A stretch of 64,000 bases of DNA. Source: Nocardioides cavernae. Lineage in GTDB: Bacteria > Actinomycetota > Actinomycetes > Propionibacteriales > Nocardioidaceae. Every line of letters starts with the position of its first letter. Position 1 is the first letter of the stretch. The position numbers and the translations under genes were made by a program. Location of the stretch: assembly GCF_016907475.1 (NCBI RefSeq), contig NZ_JAFBCA010000001.1, forward strand, positions 806,001 to 870,000, read 5' to 3'. Under the pieces are notes generated by a model that was not told the origin of the DNA, searched no databases, and saw only the letters and a list, made by a program, of their open reading frames with translations. Shown here one piece after another: positions 7,261 to 15,875 of this stretch.

Positions 7261-8808
7261 TCACGTGGCGTCGGCGGCGCTTCCGGCGAGCGCCAGCGCC
7301 CGCCGGGCAAGCGGCTCTGCGGCCGTCCGGTCGACTGCGACGAGGCCCACGCGGGTACGCCGGTCGAGCAGGTCGGCCACGTCGTGCGCGCCCTCGTGGG
7401 TGACGCCGAAGACCAGCTCGGCGAGCGTCACCGGGACGACCTCCGACACCGGGGCGACCAGCTCGTCGTCGGCCAGGCCGGTCACCTCGCGGGCGGTGGC
7501 GAGGACCAGCTCGGCGTCGGTGCCGAAGCGTCGTACGAGCCGGGCTGGCGCCGTCGTCCGGCGCAGGTCGCCCGGTGAAGCGGCGCCGAGCAGGGGCAGC
7601 GACGCCGTGCGGCACGGACCCGCTTCCACGCGCCCAGCCGCGACGAGCGCGTCGAGGGTGTCCTGCGCCATCCGTCGGTAGGTCGTCAGCTTGCCGCCCA
7701 CCACGGTCGTCACGCCGGTGGCGGACGTGAGGATGGCGTGGCGGCGGGACAGGTCGGACGTCGCGTCCGTGCCGGAGACCTCGAGCAGCGGCCGCAGGCC
7801 GGCGAAGGCGCCGACGACGTCGTTCCTCGTCGGCGGCGTGGTGAACGCCGTGGCCACGACACCCAGCAGGAAGTCGATCTCGGCCTCGCTGGGCTCGGGC
7901 ACGTCGGGCACCGGTCCGGTCACGGGCTCGTCGGTGAGGCCGACGTAGATCGTGCCGTCGGGCTGCGGGAGCACCATCGCGAAGCGCGACGTCGTGTCCG
8001 GGATCGGCACCATCACCGCGACCCGGGTGTGCGGCAGCGCCGACCCGCGCAGGACGAGGTGGGTGCCGCGGCTGGGCCGCAGCTTCACCTGCTCGTCGAG
8101 GCCGCCCGCCCAGACGCCGGTCGCGTTGACGACCGCCCTCGCGCGGACGTCGTACGTCGTCCCGGTGAGCTCGTCGCGCACCGTGACGCCGGCGCCGGTC
8201 GCGGAGGTGACGCGGGCACGGGTGCGCACGTGGGCGCCGTGGGACGCCGCGGTGCGGGCCACGGTGACGACGAGGCGTGCGTCGTCCTCGAGCTGCCCGT
8301 CCCACGCGAGCAGCCCGCCGCGGAGCGTGTCGGCGCGCAGGGCGGGGGCGAGGCCGAGGGTCTCGGTGGCGTTGAGCCGGCGGGGGCGCGGGAGCGTCCG
8401 GGTGGTGGTGTGGGCGCTGCGGCGCAGCGCGTCGCCCGCTTGCAGCCCGCCCCACGTGAAGGCCGTCCGGCTGCGCGGCATCGCGTCGTTGACCGGGGTC
8501 AGCATCGGCAGCGGGTGGACCAGGTGGGGCGCGGTGACCTCCATGAGGATGCCGCGCTCGACGGCGCTCTCGCGGGCGATGGCGAGCTGTCCCTGCGCGA
8601 GGTAGCGCAGGCCGCCGTGCACGAGCTTGGACGACCAGCGCGACGTGCCGAACGCCAGGTCGTGCGCGTCGACCGCGAGCACGGTCAGGCCGCGAGTGAC
8701 GGCGTCCAGGGCGACACCGGCGCCGGTGATGCCGAGGCCGACCACCACGACGTCCACCTCGTCGGGGACGCCGGCGAGGCCGGGGGTGATGCGGCGGGCC
8801 GGCTGCAT
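7261..8808 (-). CDS. glpD: Glycerol-3-phosphate dehydrogenase family flavoprotein
   Basis: FAD-dependent oxidation of glycerol-3-phosphate to dihydroxyacetone phosphate at the membrane. The 515-residue protein starts MQPARRITPGLAG. The dinucleotide site is VVVGLGITGAG (G24, G26, G29), followed by GTSRWSSKLVHGGLRYL, a GlpD hallmark, and a C-terminal DAO domain. The long open frame upstream is the complement-side shadow of the TetR gene. Its ATG shares one base with the TetR stop (TGATG), so the two are translationally coupled. The locus parallels Mycobacterium tuberculosis Rv2249c (glpD1)-Rv2250c-Rv2251. Confidence 0.88.
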   Translation of the reverse strand: MQPARRITPGLAGVPDEVDVVVVGLGITGAGVALDAVTRGLTVLAVDAHDLAFGTSRWSSKLVHGGLRYLAQGQLAIARESAVERGILMEVTAPHLVHPLPMLTPVNDAMPRSRTAFTWGGLQAGDALRRSAHTTTRTLPRPRRLNATETLGLAPALRADTLRGGLLAWDGQLEDDARLVVTVARTAASHGAHVRTRARVTSATGAGVTVRDELTGTTYDVRARAVVNATGVWAGGLDEQVKLRPSRGTHLVLRGSALPHTRVAVMVPIPDTTSRFAMVLPQPDGTIYVGLTDEPVTGPVPDVPEPSEAEIDFLLGVVATAFTTPPTRNDVVGAFAGLRPLLEVSGTDATSDLSRRHAILTSATGVTTVVGGKLTTYRRMAQDTLDALVAAGRVEAGPCRTASLPLLGAASPGDLRRTTAPARLVRRFGTDAELVLATAREVTGLADDELVAPVSEVVPVTLAELVFGVTHEGAHDVADLLDRRTRVGLVAVDRTAAEPLARRALALAGSAADAT

Positions 8809-9410
8809 CACGGCTCCAGGGCGCGGGCGACGCCGCGGGCGTACTCCGCGTCCAGGTCGTCCAGCCCGATCCGGTCGTCGGTCATCGTCAGCGCCGAGAA
8901 GACGAACCCGTGCGCCGCGAGGGTCAGCGACCGTGCCATCAGCACCGGGTCGCCGGCCCGGATGGCGCCGTCGGCCTGGCCGCTGGCGATCTCGGCCGCG
9001 AGGATCTCCACGAGCGCCTCCTGCGAGCGCCCGCGACGGTGGAGCAGGTAGGGCAGCATCAGGTCGGGGTCGAGCTCGACGATCCGGACGAAGAGCTCGT
9101 TGTCGCGCAGCGCCCTGACGGTCGCGAGCGCGGCCTCGGCGATGCCCTCGGGGGTCGTGGTGTCGGCGGCGGCGACCTGCGTCGCGGCGGCGATGCCGAC
9201 CCACTCGCGGGTCATCAGGTCGCCGAGCAGCGAGCCCATGTCGGGCCACGCGCGGTAGATCGTCATCCGGGAGACGCCGGCCCGCTTCGCGACCTCGGTG
9301 AGCGTCGTACGCCGCCATCCGACGTCGAGGATGCAGGCGCGCGCGGCGTCGAGGTAGCCGTCGAGTCGCGGGTCGGCGGTTGCGCGGGTGGTGTGACGAA
9401 GTGACGTCAT
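8808..9410 (-). CDS. TetR-family regulator
   Basis: 200-residue TetR repressor. The N-terminal helix-turn-helix is seen in LTEVAKRAGVSRMTIYRAW (about 37-55); the remainder is a helical ligand-binding domain with no recognisable specificity. Its stop overlaps the glpD start, and it is divergent from the ADPS-like oxidase with only 17 bases between start codons. A GTGAC-N7-GTCAC dyad covers its own start, so repression of both divergent units is likely. A glycerol-phosphate or lipid-derived effector would fit the neighbours but is inference. Confidence 0.88.
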   Translation of the reverse strand: MTSLRHTTRATADPRLDGYLDAARACILDVGWRRTTLTEVAKRAGVSRMTIYRAWPDMGSLLGDLMTREWVGIAAATQVAAADTTTPEGIAEAALATVRALRDNELFVRIVELDPDLMLPYLLHRRGRSQEALVEILAAEIASGQADGAIRAGDPVLMARSLTLAAHGFVFSALTMTDDRIGLDDLDAEYARGVARALEP

Positions 9411-9418
9411 ATGTCACA
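9392..9418. promoter_or_regulatory. Candidate TetR operator in the glpD/oxidase divergent promoter
   Basis: GTGAC (9401-9405) and GTCAC (9413-9417) form a dyad, with an extra TGTGAC half-site at 9392-9397. It overlaps the TetR start codon and sits 10 bases before the oxidase start, so one bound dimer could cover both promoters. Confidence 0.5.
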
Positions 9419-9427
9419 CTGTAACGC

Positions 9428-10993
9428 ATGACCGAGATGCACCCGCAGCGCTGGGGCGACCCCGCGGCCGCCACCGTCCTGCCCGACTCCGCGCTCGGGC
9501 TCGTCGAGCTCGCCTTCGGGCTTCAGGACCGTCCGCCGGTCAGTGGGGCCACGCCGCCGCCGTCCGCGCTGGACGACGCGCTGCTCGACGACCTCCGGGC
9601 GGCCGTCGGCGCCGAGCACGTGCTGACCGACGACGCGACGCGCACCATCCGCACGCGGGGCAAGTCCACCCCCGACCTGCTGCGCGCCCGCGCCGGCGAC
9701 CTCGACGACGCACCGGACGCCGTCGTCCGACCCGACGGGCACGACGGCGTGGAGGCCGTCCTGGCCTGGGCCGTGGAGCACCAGGTGGCGGTCGTCCCCT
9801 TCGGTGGCGGCACCTCGGTCACCGGCGGCCTGGCCGCGCGCCGCGACGGGTTCGCGGGGGTGGTCAGCCTGGACCTGGTGCGGATGAAGCGGCTGCTCGC
9901 CGTCGACGAGGTCTCGATGACCGCGACCCTCGAGCCGGGGCTGCGCGGCCCCGAGGCCGAAGCGCTCCTCGCCGAGCACGGGCTGACGCTCGGCCACTAC
10001 CCGCAGTCCTTCCGGCACGCCTCGATCGGCGGCTTCGCGGCCACGCGCTCGAGCGGGCAGTCCAGCGCCGGCTACGGACGCTTCGACGCGATGGTCGTGG
10101 GACTCACCGCCGCGACGCCGACCGGGACGCTGCGCCTCGGCTCCGCGCCGGCCAACGCCGCCGGGCCAGACCTGCGTCAGCTGCTGCTGGGCTCGGAGGG
10201 AGCCTTCGGCGTCATCACCTCCGTCACGGTGCGCGTGCGGCGCGCGCCCGCCGTGACGTCGTACGAGGGCTGGCGGTGGCCGTCCTTCGACGCCGGCTCC
10301 GATGCGATGCGCACCCTCGCGCAGGCCGGGCTGATGCCGACCGTGCTGCGGCTGTCGGACGAGTCCGAGACGGCGATCAACCTCGCCGACCCCTCGTCCA
10401 TCGGCGGCGCCGAGGACCCCGGCTGCCTGATGGTCACCGGCTACGAGGGCACCGACGAGCAGGTCGCGGCCCGGCGCGCGGCGGTCACGGCCGTCCTGGC
10501 CGGTCTCGGTGGGACCGCGCTCGGCACCGAGCCGGGGGAGAGGTGGGCCCACGGGCGCTTCGACGGTCCCTACCTCCGCGACGCGCTCCTCGACCACGGT
10601 GTGCTCGTCGAGACGCTCGAGACCGCGACCTTCTGGTCGAACCGCCAGCGGTTGTACGCCGACGTCAGGGCCGCACTCACCGCATCGCTCGGCGAGGGAT
10701 CTCTCGTGCTGTGCCACGTCTCGCACGTCTACGAGACGGGGTGCTCGCTCTACTTCACCGTCGCCGCGCGGCAGGGCGACGACCCGGTCGCCCAGTGGCA
10801 GGCCGCCAAGGCCGTGGCCAGCGACGCCATCATCGCGGCGGGCGCGACGATCACCCACCACCACGCGATCGGCACCGACCACAAGCCGTGGTTCGCCCGG
10901 GAGATCGGGGACGTCGGGGTGCGCGTGCTCCGCGCGGTCAAGGCCGAGCTCGACCCGACCGGCGTCCTCAACCCCGGGGTGCTCATCCCCTGA
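9428..10993 (+). CDS. FAD-binding oxidase, alkyldihydroxyacetonephosphate synthase-like
   Basis: VAO/PCMH-fold flavoprotein of 521 residues resembling alkyl-DHAP synthase (ether-lipid formation). Visible features: FAD-binding PFGGGTSVTGG (124-134), a second FAD motif (RHASIGGFAATRSSGQ followed by YGRFDAMVVG), and the ADPS-type histidine triplet H477-H479 in THHHAIGTDHKPW, ending DPTGVLNPGVLIP. M. tuberculosis Rv2251 occupies the same place beside Rv2250c and glpD1. True ether-lipid synthase activity is unproven; related proteins include lactate/glycolate oxidases. It is divergent from TetR and convergent with the pirin gene. Confidence 0.85.
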   Translation: MTEMHPQRWGDPAAATVLPDSALGLVELAFGLQDRPPVSGATPPPSALDDALLDDLRAAVGAEHVLTDDATRTIRTRGKSTPDLLRARAGDLDDAPDAVVRPDGHDGVEAVLAWAVEHQVAVVPFGGGTSVTGGLAARRDGFAGVVSLDLVRMKRLLAVDEVSMTATLEPGLRGPEAEALLAEHGLTLGHYPQSFRHASIGGFAATRSSGQSSAGYGRFDAMVVGLTAATPTGTLRLGSAPANAAGPDLRQLLLGSEGAFGVITSVTVRVRRAPAVTSYEGWRWPSFDAGSDAMRTLAQAGLMPTVLRLSDESETAINLADPSSIGGAEDPGCLMVTGYEGTDEQVAARRAAVTAVLAGLGGTALGTEPGERWAHGRFDGPYLRDALLDHGVLVETLETATFWSNRQRLYADVRAALTASLGEGSLVLCHVSHVYETGCSLYFTVAARQGDDPVAQWQAAKAVASDAIIAAGATITHHHAIGTDHKPWFAREIGDVGVRVLRAVKAELDPTGVLNPGVLIP

Positions 10994-11097
10994 CCCCGCG
11001 CCCCGCCTCCGCTTCCCGGTATCTAGGGACGATCTAGTAGGTCTGCGGGCCGAATCACCTACCAGTTCGTCCCTAGATACCCCGGGGCGGGGTCAGG
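10990..11097. terminator. Long two-tier palindrome between convergent genes
   Basis: The inner stem pairs 11018-11042 with 11057-11081 (23 of 25 positions match, 14-base loop); its core is GGTATCTAGGGACGA. An outer GC-rich stem (about 10990-11006 with 11083-11097) contains the stop codons of both convergent genes. Probably a bidirectional terminator, though longer than needed for that. Confidence 0.7.
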
Positions 11098-11788
11098 CGC
11101 TGAAGGACCAGACCAGGAGCTCGGTCGGCGCGGTCGCCGTGACGACGCGACCCGGCTCGTCGGTGAGGCGTACGGCGTCACCGAGGTGCAGGTCGAGACC
11201 GTCGAGCGAGACGGCCCCGGTCGCGGCGAAGACGTGCTGGCGCGGGTCGCCGGGGAGCGCGACCGACTCGCCGGCGGACAGGCGCGCCACGAGGAGGCGG
11301 GCGCCGGTCGTCCCGATCGGCAGGCCGTCGTCACCGGCCACGGCCACCAGGTCCGACGACGGCGGCGGCGCCTCGCCCAGCGCGTACGACGGCTCGGCCC
11401 CCGGCGCCGACGGGGTGAGCCAGGCCTGGACGAACCGGCAGCGCCCCGACCGCGCGTCGGCGACCTCGCTGTGGCGGACGCCGGTGCCGGCGGAGAGCAC
11501 CTGGGCGCGGCCGGCCTCGACGACGTGCCGGTGGCCCGACGAGTCGGTGTGCACGAGCGCCCCCTCGAGCACCCAGGTCACGATCTCGAGCTCGGTGTGC
11601 GGGTGCTCGGGGTAGCCCGCGACCGCGGACGCCGACGGATCGAGCAGGTCGTCGTTGTGGCAGACGAGCGGTCCGAAGCCGAGGTTGGCCGGGTCGTAGT
11701 GGGGCCCGAAGGAGAAGGAATGGCTGGTCAAGCGCCCCTTGACAGTCTCCGACGACCTGTCCGAACCGGCGTACAGGGCCATGCTCAT
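11093..11788 (-). CDS. Pirin-family cupin protein
   Basis: Bicupin of the pirin family, 231 residues from ATG at 11788 (a second ATG at 11782 is possible). Metal-ligand regions typical of pirins are present: PEHPHTELEIVTW and VLSAGTGVRHSEV. Bacterial pirins include quercetinases and regulators, so function is not fixed by sequence. The long open frame that continues upstream is the complement of the glucosidase gene. It is divergent from that glucosidase, with 18 bases between starts. Confidence 0.85.
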   Translation of the reverse strand: MSMALYAGSDRSSETVKGRLTSHSFSFGPHYDPANLGFGPLVCHNDDLLDPSASAVAGYPEHPHTELEIVTWVLEGALVHTDSSGHRHVVEAGRAQVLSAGTGVRHSEVADARSGRCRFVQAWLTPSAPGAEPSYALGEAPPPSSDLVAVAGDDGLPIGTTGARLLVARLSAGESVALPGDPRQHVFAATGAVSLDGLDLHLGDAVRLTDEPGRVVTATAPTELLVWSFSA

Positions 11789-11793
11789 GCCGA

Positions 11794-11799
11794 TATCTT
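11794..11799 (+). promoter_or_regulatory. -10 hexamer (TATCTT) of leaderless GH1 gene
   Basis: TATCTT fits TANNNT and ends seven bases before GTG 11807, predicting a leaderless mRNA. No Shine-Dalgarno sequence is present. Confidence 0.5.
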
Positions 11800-11806
11800 C
11801 GCGGAT

Positions 11807-13156
<1,350 letters not shown>

Positions 13157-13161
13157 GACAT

Positions 13162-13214
13162 CTGAGGACGCCGCGCACGTCACGGAGGCCCGAACCCGTT
13201 CACCGCGTCCTCAG
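13162..13214. terminator. Inverted repeat after GH1 gene
   Basis: CTGAGGACGC (13162-13171) and GCGTCCTCAG (13205-13214) are exact complements separated by 33 bases, in the gap before the next gene. Probable terminator, or an attenuator of the downstream gene. Confidence 0.45.
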
Positions 13215-13237
13215 ACATCGGTGGTTGACTTCCGGGC

Positions 13238-13747
13238 ATGGCCGACGACCGACCCGTCCCCGACCGGCCGGGTGCCCCAGGCAGCGACGGCGGCTTCTCG
13301 GGTGGCCGGTCGAGCAACCACGGCATGACCTGGGTGGCGCTCGCCCTGCTGCTGCTGATGGTCGTCGTGGTCGGGTGGCGGCTCTTCGACTTCTGGGACA
13401 GCCGGCAGCCGCCGTCCGGCGTCGACACCCAGCAGGCGACGGTCGTCGGCTTCGAGGAGCTCGGTCCCAGCCGGGCCGGCCAGGAGTCGACGGAGTACTC
13501 CTCGATCGTCTTCGAGCTGCCCGACGGCGAGCAGGCCTCCGCCCTCTACGAGCTGCGCCGCCTCGGCGACGTCGAGAAGGGCGACGAGATCACCGTCTAC
13601 GAGCAGGGCGGCGAGTGGCGTACGACGGTGGAGCGGGCGTGGGGCTCGACGCTCGGGTGGGCCCTCGGGATGGTCGCCCTGCTCGCACTGGTCGCCGGCT
13701 GGTTCCGGGTGAGGTCGAGGGCGAAGAAGGACGAATCGCCCGTCTGA
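13238..13747 (+). CDS. DUF3592-like membrane protein
   Basis: 169-residue protein with two predicted membrane helices (about 30-50, TWVALALLLLMVVVVGW; and about 138-158) flanking an extracytoplasmic beta-rich domain with EYSSIVFELPDGEQ. This matches the general layout of DUF3592 proteins, whose role is unknown. The first 28 residues are Gly/Pro/Asp-rich and disordered; the C-terminus is basic and cytoplasmic. It has its own short upstream gap and no obvious operon partner. Confidence 0.7.
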   Translation: MADDRPVPDRPGAPGSDGGFSGGRSSNHGMTWVALALLLLMVVVVGWRLFDFWDSRQPPSGVDTQQATVVGFEELGPSRAGQESTEYSSIVFELPDGEQASALYELRRLGDVEKGDEITVYEQGGEWRTTVERAWGSTLGWALGMVALLALVAGWFRVRSRAKKDESPV

Positions 13748-13836
13748 CGCGGGTTTCCGGGTTCAGGGCGTGCCGCCGCCCGGGCCCAGCAGGAGCGGGC
13801 CACCCCCGAGCACCGATCGGTGCCCGACGCCCCCGA

Positions 13837-13842
13837 TAGGCT
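13837..13842 (+). promoter_or_regulatory. -10 hexamer (TAGGCT) of the glycan operon
   Basis: TAGGCT ends six bases before ATG 13849, so the sulfotransferase mRNA should be leaderless. A perfect palindrome GCACCGATCGGTGC at 13810-13823 lies just upstream, where a regulator could bind. Confidence 0.5.
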
Positions 13843-13848
13843 CCGATC

Positions 13849-14922
13849 ATGACCGAGCCCACCAGCCGCCGCGTCGTGTTCGTCGTCGGCTCGGGGCGCA
13901 GCGGCACGAGCACGATGGCCGGCACCCTGCGCACCCTGGGCCTGCACGTGCCCCAGCCGGAGGTGGTCGCCGACGCGACCAACCCCAAGGGCTTCGGCGA
14001 GCCACGCTGGGTGGTCGACCTGCATGCCGAGCTGCTGGCCCGGAGCAACGTCCAGGTCTCCGACGCCCGGCCCCGTGCGTGGCTCGACACCGGCACGACC
14101 AGCGGCGACCACGCCACCCGGGAGCGCGTCACCGCGTGGCTGGACCGGCAGTTCGACCTCGGGGACGAGCTCGTCATCAAGGACCCCCGCGCGGCCTGGT
14201 TCCTCGGCCTGTGGCGGGCGGCCGCCGACCGCTGCGGCGCCACGTCGTCGTACGTCACCATGCTGCGCCCGGTGACCGAGGTCGTCGGCTCCAAGCAGAC
14301 CTACTACGGCCGGATGGGAGCCGGTTCCGACCAGGGCGCGGTCACCCGCACCGCCGCGTGGATCAACATCATGCTCCACACCGAGCGGGCCACGCGCGGC
14401 CAGCAGCGGGCGTTCGTCCACTACGGCGACCTGCTCGAGGACTGGACGCAGCCGGTGTTCGCGCTCGGCGAGGCCTTCGACCTCGCCGCGGTGAAGACCG
14501 CGATGGCCGTCGACATCGCCGAGGTGCACCGCTTCATCGACCCGTCGCTGCGGCGGGTGACGATGACGTGGGACGACATCGGCGTGCCCGCGCGGCTCCG
14601 GGAGCTCGCCGACGAGACCTGGGAGGTGCTCGACGCGATCGCCCTCGACGACTCGACCGCCCACCAGGAGCGGTGCGACCAGCTGCGGGCTGCCTACTCC
14701 GAGCAGTACGCCGAGGCGGAGGCGTTCGCGCACTCGACGGTCGTCTCCCAGCGGCGCGCGGCCGCGGTGGAGGCCCGGCGCGAGGCCGGGGCGGCGGGCG
14801 AGCCCCGCAGCGGCGCCGACCGCCTGCCCCACGCCGTCCGCGCGATGGTGCCGCCCGCGGCCCGGCAGAAGCTGCGCAAGGCGATCGGCCGGGAGCGCTC
14901 GTCCCAGCAGGATCGGACCTGA
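13849..14922 (+). CDS. Sulfotransferase-family protein
   Basis: 357-residue protein with the PAPS-binding signature of sulfotransferases: a P-loop-like GSGRSGTSTMAGTLRTLG (14-31) for the 5' phosphosulfate and RPVTEVVGS for the 3' phosphate. VIKDPRAAWFLGLW is also typical. It would transfer sulfate to a glycan hydroxyl, probably at the inner membrane face. First gene of a tight operon with three glycosyltransferases; its stop shares a base with the next start (TGATG). The C-terminal 80 residues are basic and Ala-rich. The acceptor is unknown. Confidence 0.82.
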   Translation: MTEPTSRRVVFVVGSGRSGTSTMAGTLRTLGLHVPQPEVVADATNPKGFGEPRWVVDLHAELLARSNVQVSDARPRAWLDTGTTSGDHATRERVTAWLDRQFDLGDELVIKDPRAAWFLGLWRAAADRCGATSSYVTMLRPVTEVVGSKQTYYGRMGAGSDQGAVTRTAAWINIMLHTERATRGQQRAFVHYGDLLEDWTQPVFALGEAFDLAAVKTAMAVDIAEVHRFIDPSLRRVTMTWDDIGVPARLRELADETWEVLDAIALDDSTAHQERCDQLRAAYSEQYAEAEAFAHSTVVSQRRAAAVEARREAGAAGEPRSGADRLPHAVRAMVPPAARQKLRKAIGRERSSQQDRT

Positions 14923-15875
14923 TGCCCGACATCGCCTCCCTCGAGGGGGACCCGGCATACGACGTGACGTGGCCCTGGACGTCCGGCGAACCGCTGGTCC
15001 CCGGGCTGACCTGCGTCTTCCGGGTCCGCAACGAGGCGCGCAACCTGCCGTGGGTGCTGCCGCCGATCTTCGCGGCCGTGCAGCACGTGCTGCTCGTCGA
15101 CAACGGCTCGGACGACGGCACGGCCGACGTCGCGCGCGCAGTGGCCGAGGAGTGCGGCGCCGCCGACCGGCTGACCGTCCTCGACTACCCCCACCGCGTC
15201 TCGCGCGCCGGCGGCGAGCACCTCGCGACCCCCGCGACGAGCGTCCACTCGCTGACCCACTTCTACAACTGGTGCTTCTCCCACGTCCGCACGACCTACT
15301 CGATGAAGTGGGACGGCGACATGGTGCTCACGCCGGAGGGCGCGGGCATCCTGCGCGACCTGTCGTGGCAGCTGCAGTCCACGCGCGCGATCGTCGCGAT
15401 GCCGCGCCACCCGCTGACCGTCGTCGACGAGTCGACCGGCTGGCTCGACCTGTCGCTGCGGTTCCTCGAGCCGTGGATCTATCCCATGGGACCGGACTTC
15501 ACGTTCGTGAAGGCCTTCGACTGGGAGCTCCGGGAGTTCCCGCCGGGCGTCGAGCGCATCGTGCTCCAGCAGGGCCTCGTGCTCGAGGTGAAGTGGCTCG
15601 ACGCCGACGAGTACGCCCACTGGCGGCGCGACGGCGTCGACTTCACCAACACCCGGCTCTACCGCAAGCTGCGGGAGTTCGAGGTCGACGAGGCCATCCG
15701 CAACGGCGACCCCGAGGCGCTGGGCGGGCTGGTCAGGGTCACCGCGCCCGAGGGCGTCCACATCATCGACCACGTCAGCCGCGACTGGCTCTGGCGCCAG
15801 CCCCGACCGCTCGTGCAGCACTCGCTGCCTGCCACTCTGAAGCACCGAGACCTCAAGGAGCGCGCACGACCGTGA
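14922..15875 (+). CDS. Glycosyltransferase, GT2-like
   Basis: 317-residue GT-A-fold glycosyltransferase. CVFRVRNEARNLPWVLPPI and HVLLVDNGSDDGTADVA form the nucleotide-sugar half, and WDGDM is the DxD metal site. No membrane helix. Starts at the ATG overlapping the sulfotransferase stop and ends four bases into the next gene (GTGA), so it is cotranslated with both. Donor and acceptor unknown; the neighbours point to assembly of a sulfated cell-surface glycan. Confidence 0.82.
   Translation: MPDIASLEGDPAYDVTWPWTSGEPLVPGLTCVFRVRNEARNLPWVLPPIFAAVQHVLLVDNGSDDGTADVARAVAEECGAADRLTVLDYPHRVSRAGGEHLATPATSVHSLTHFYNWCFSHVRTTYSMKWDGDMVLTPEGAGILRDLSWQLQSTRAIVAMPRHPLTVVDESTGWLDLSLRFLEPWIYPMGPDFTFVKAFDWELREFPPGVERIVLQQGLVLEVKWLDADEYAHWRRDGVDFTNTRLYRKLREFEVDEAIRNGDPEALGGLVRVTAPEGVHIIDHVSRDWLWRQPRPLVQHSLPATLKHRDLKERARP

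Noticed and set aside
7261..9474. A 737-residue glpD product
   Set aside because: The first 220 or so residues are an arginine-rich shadow of the TetR gene. The flavoprotein starts at ATG 8808.
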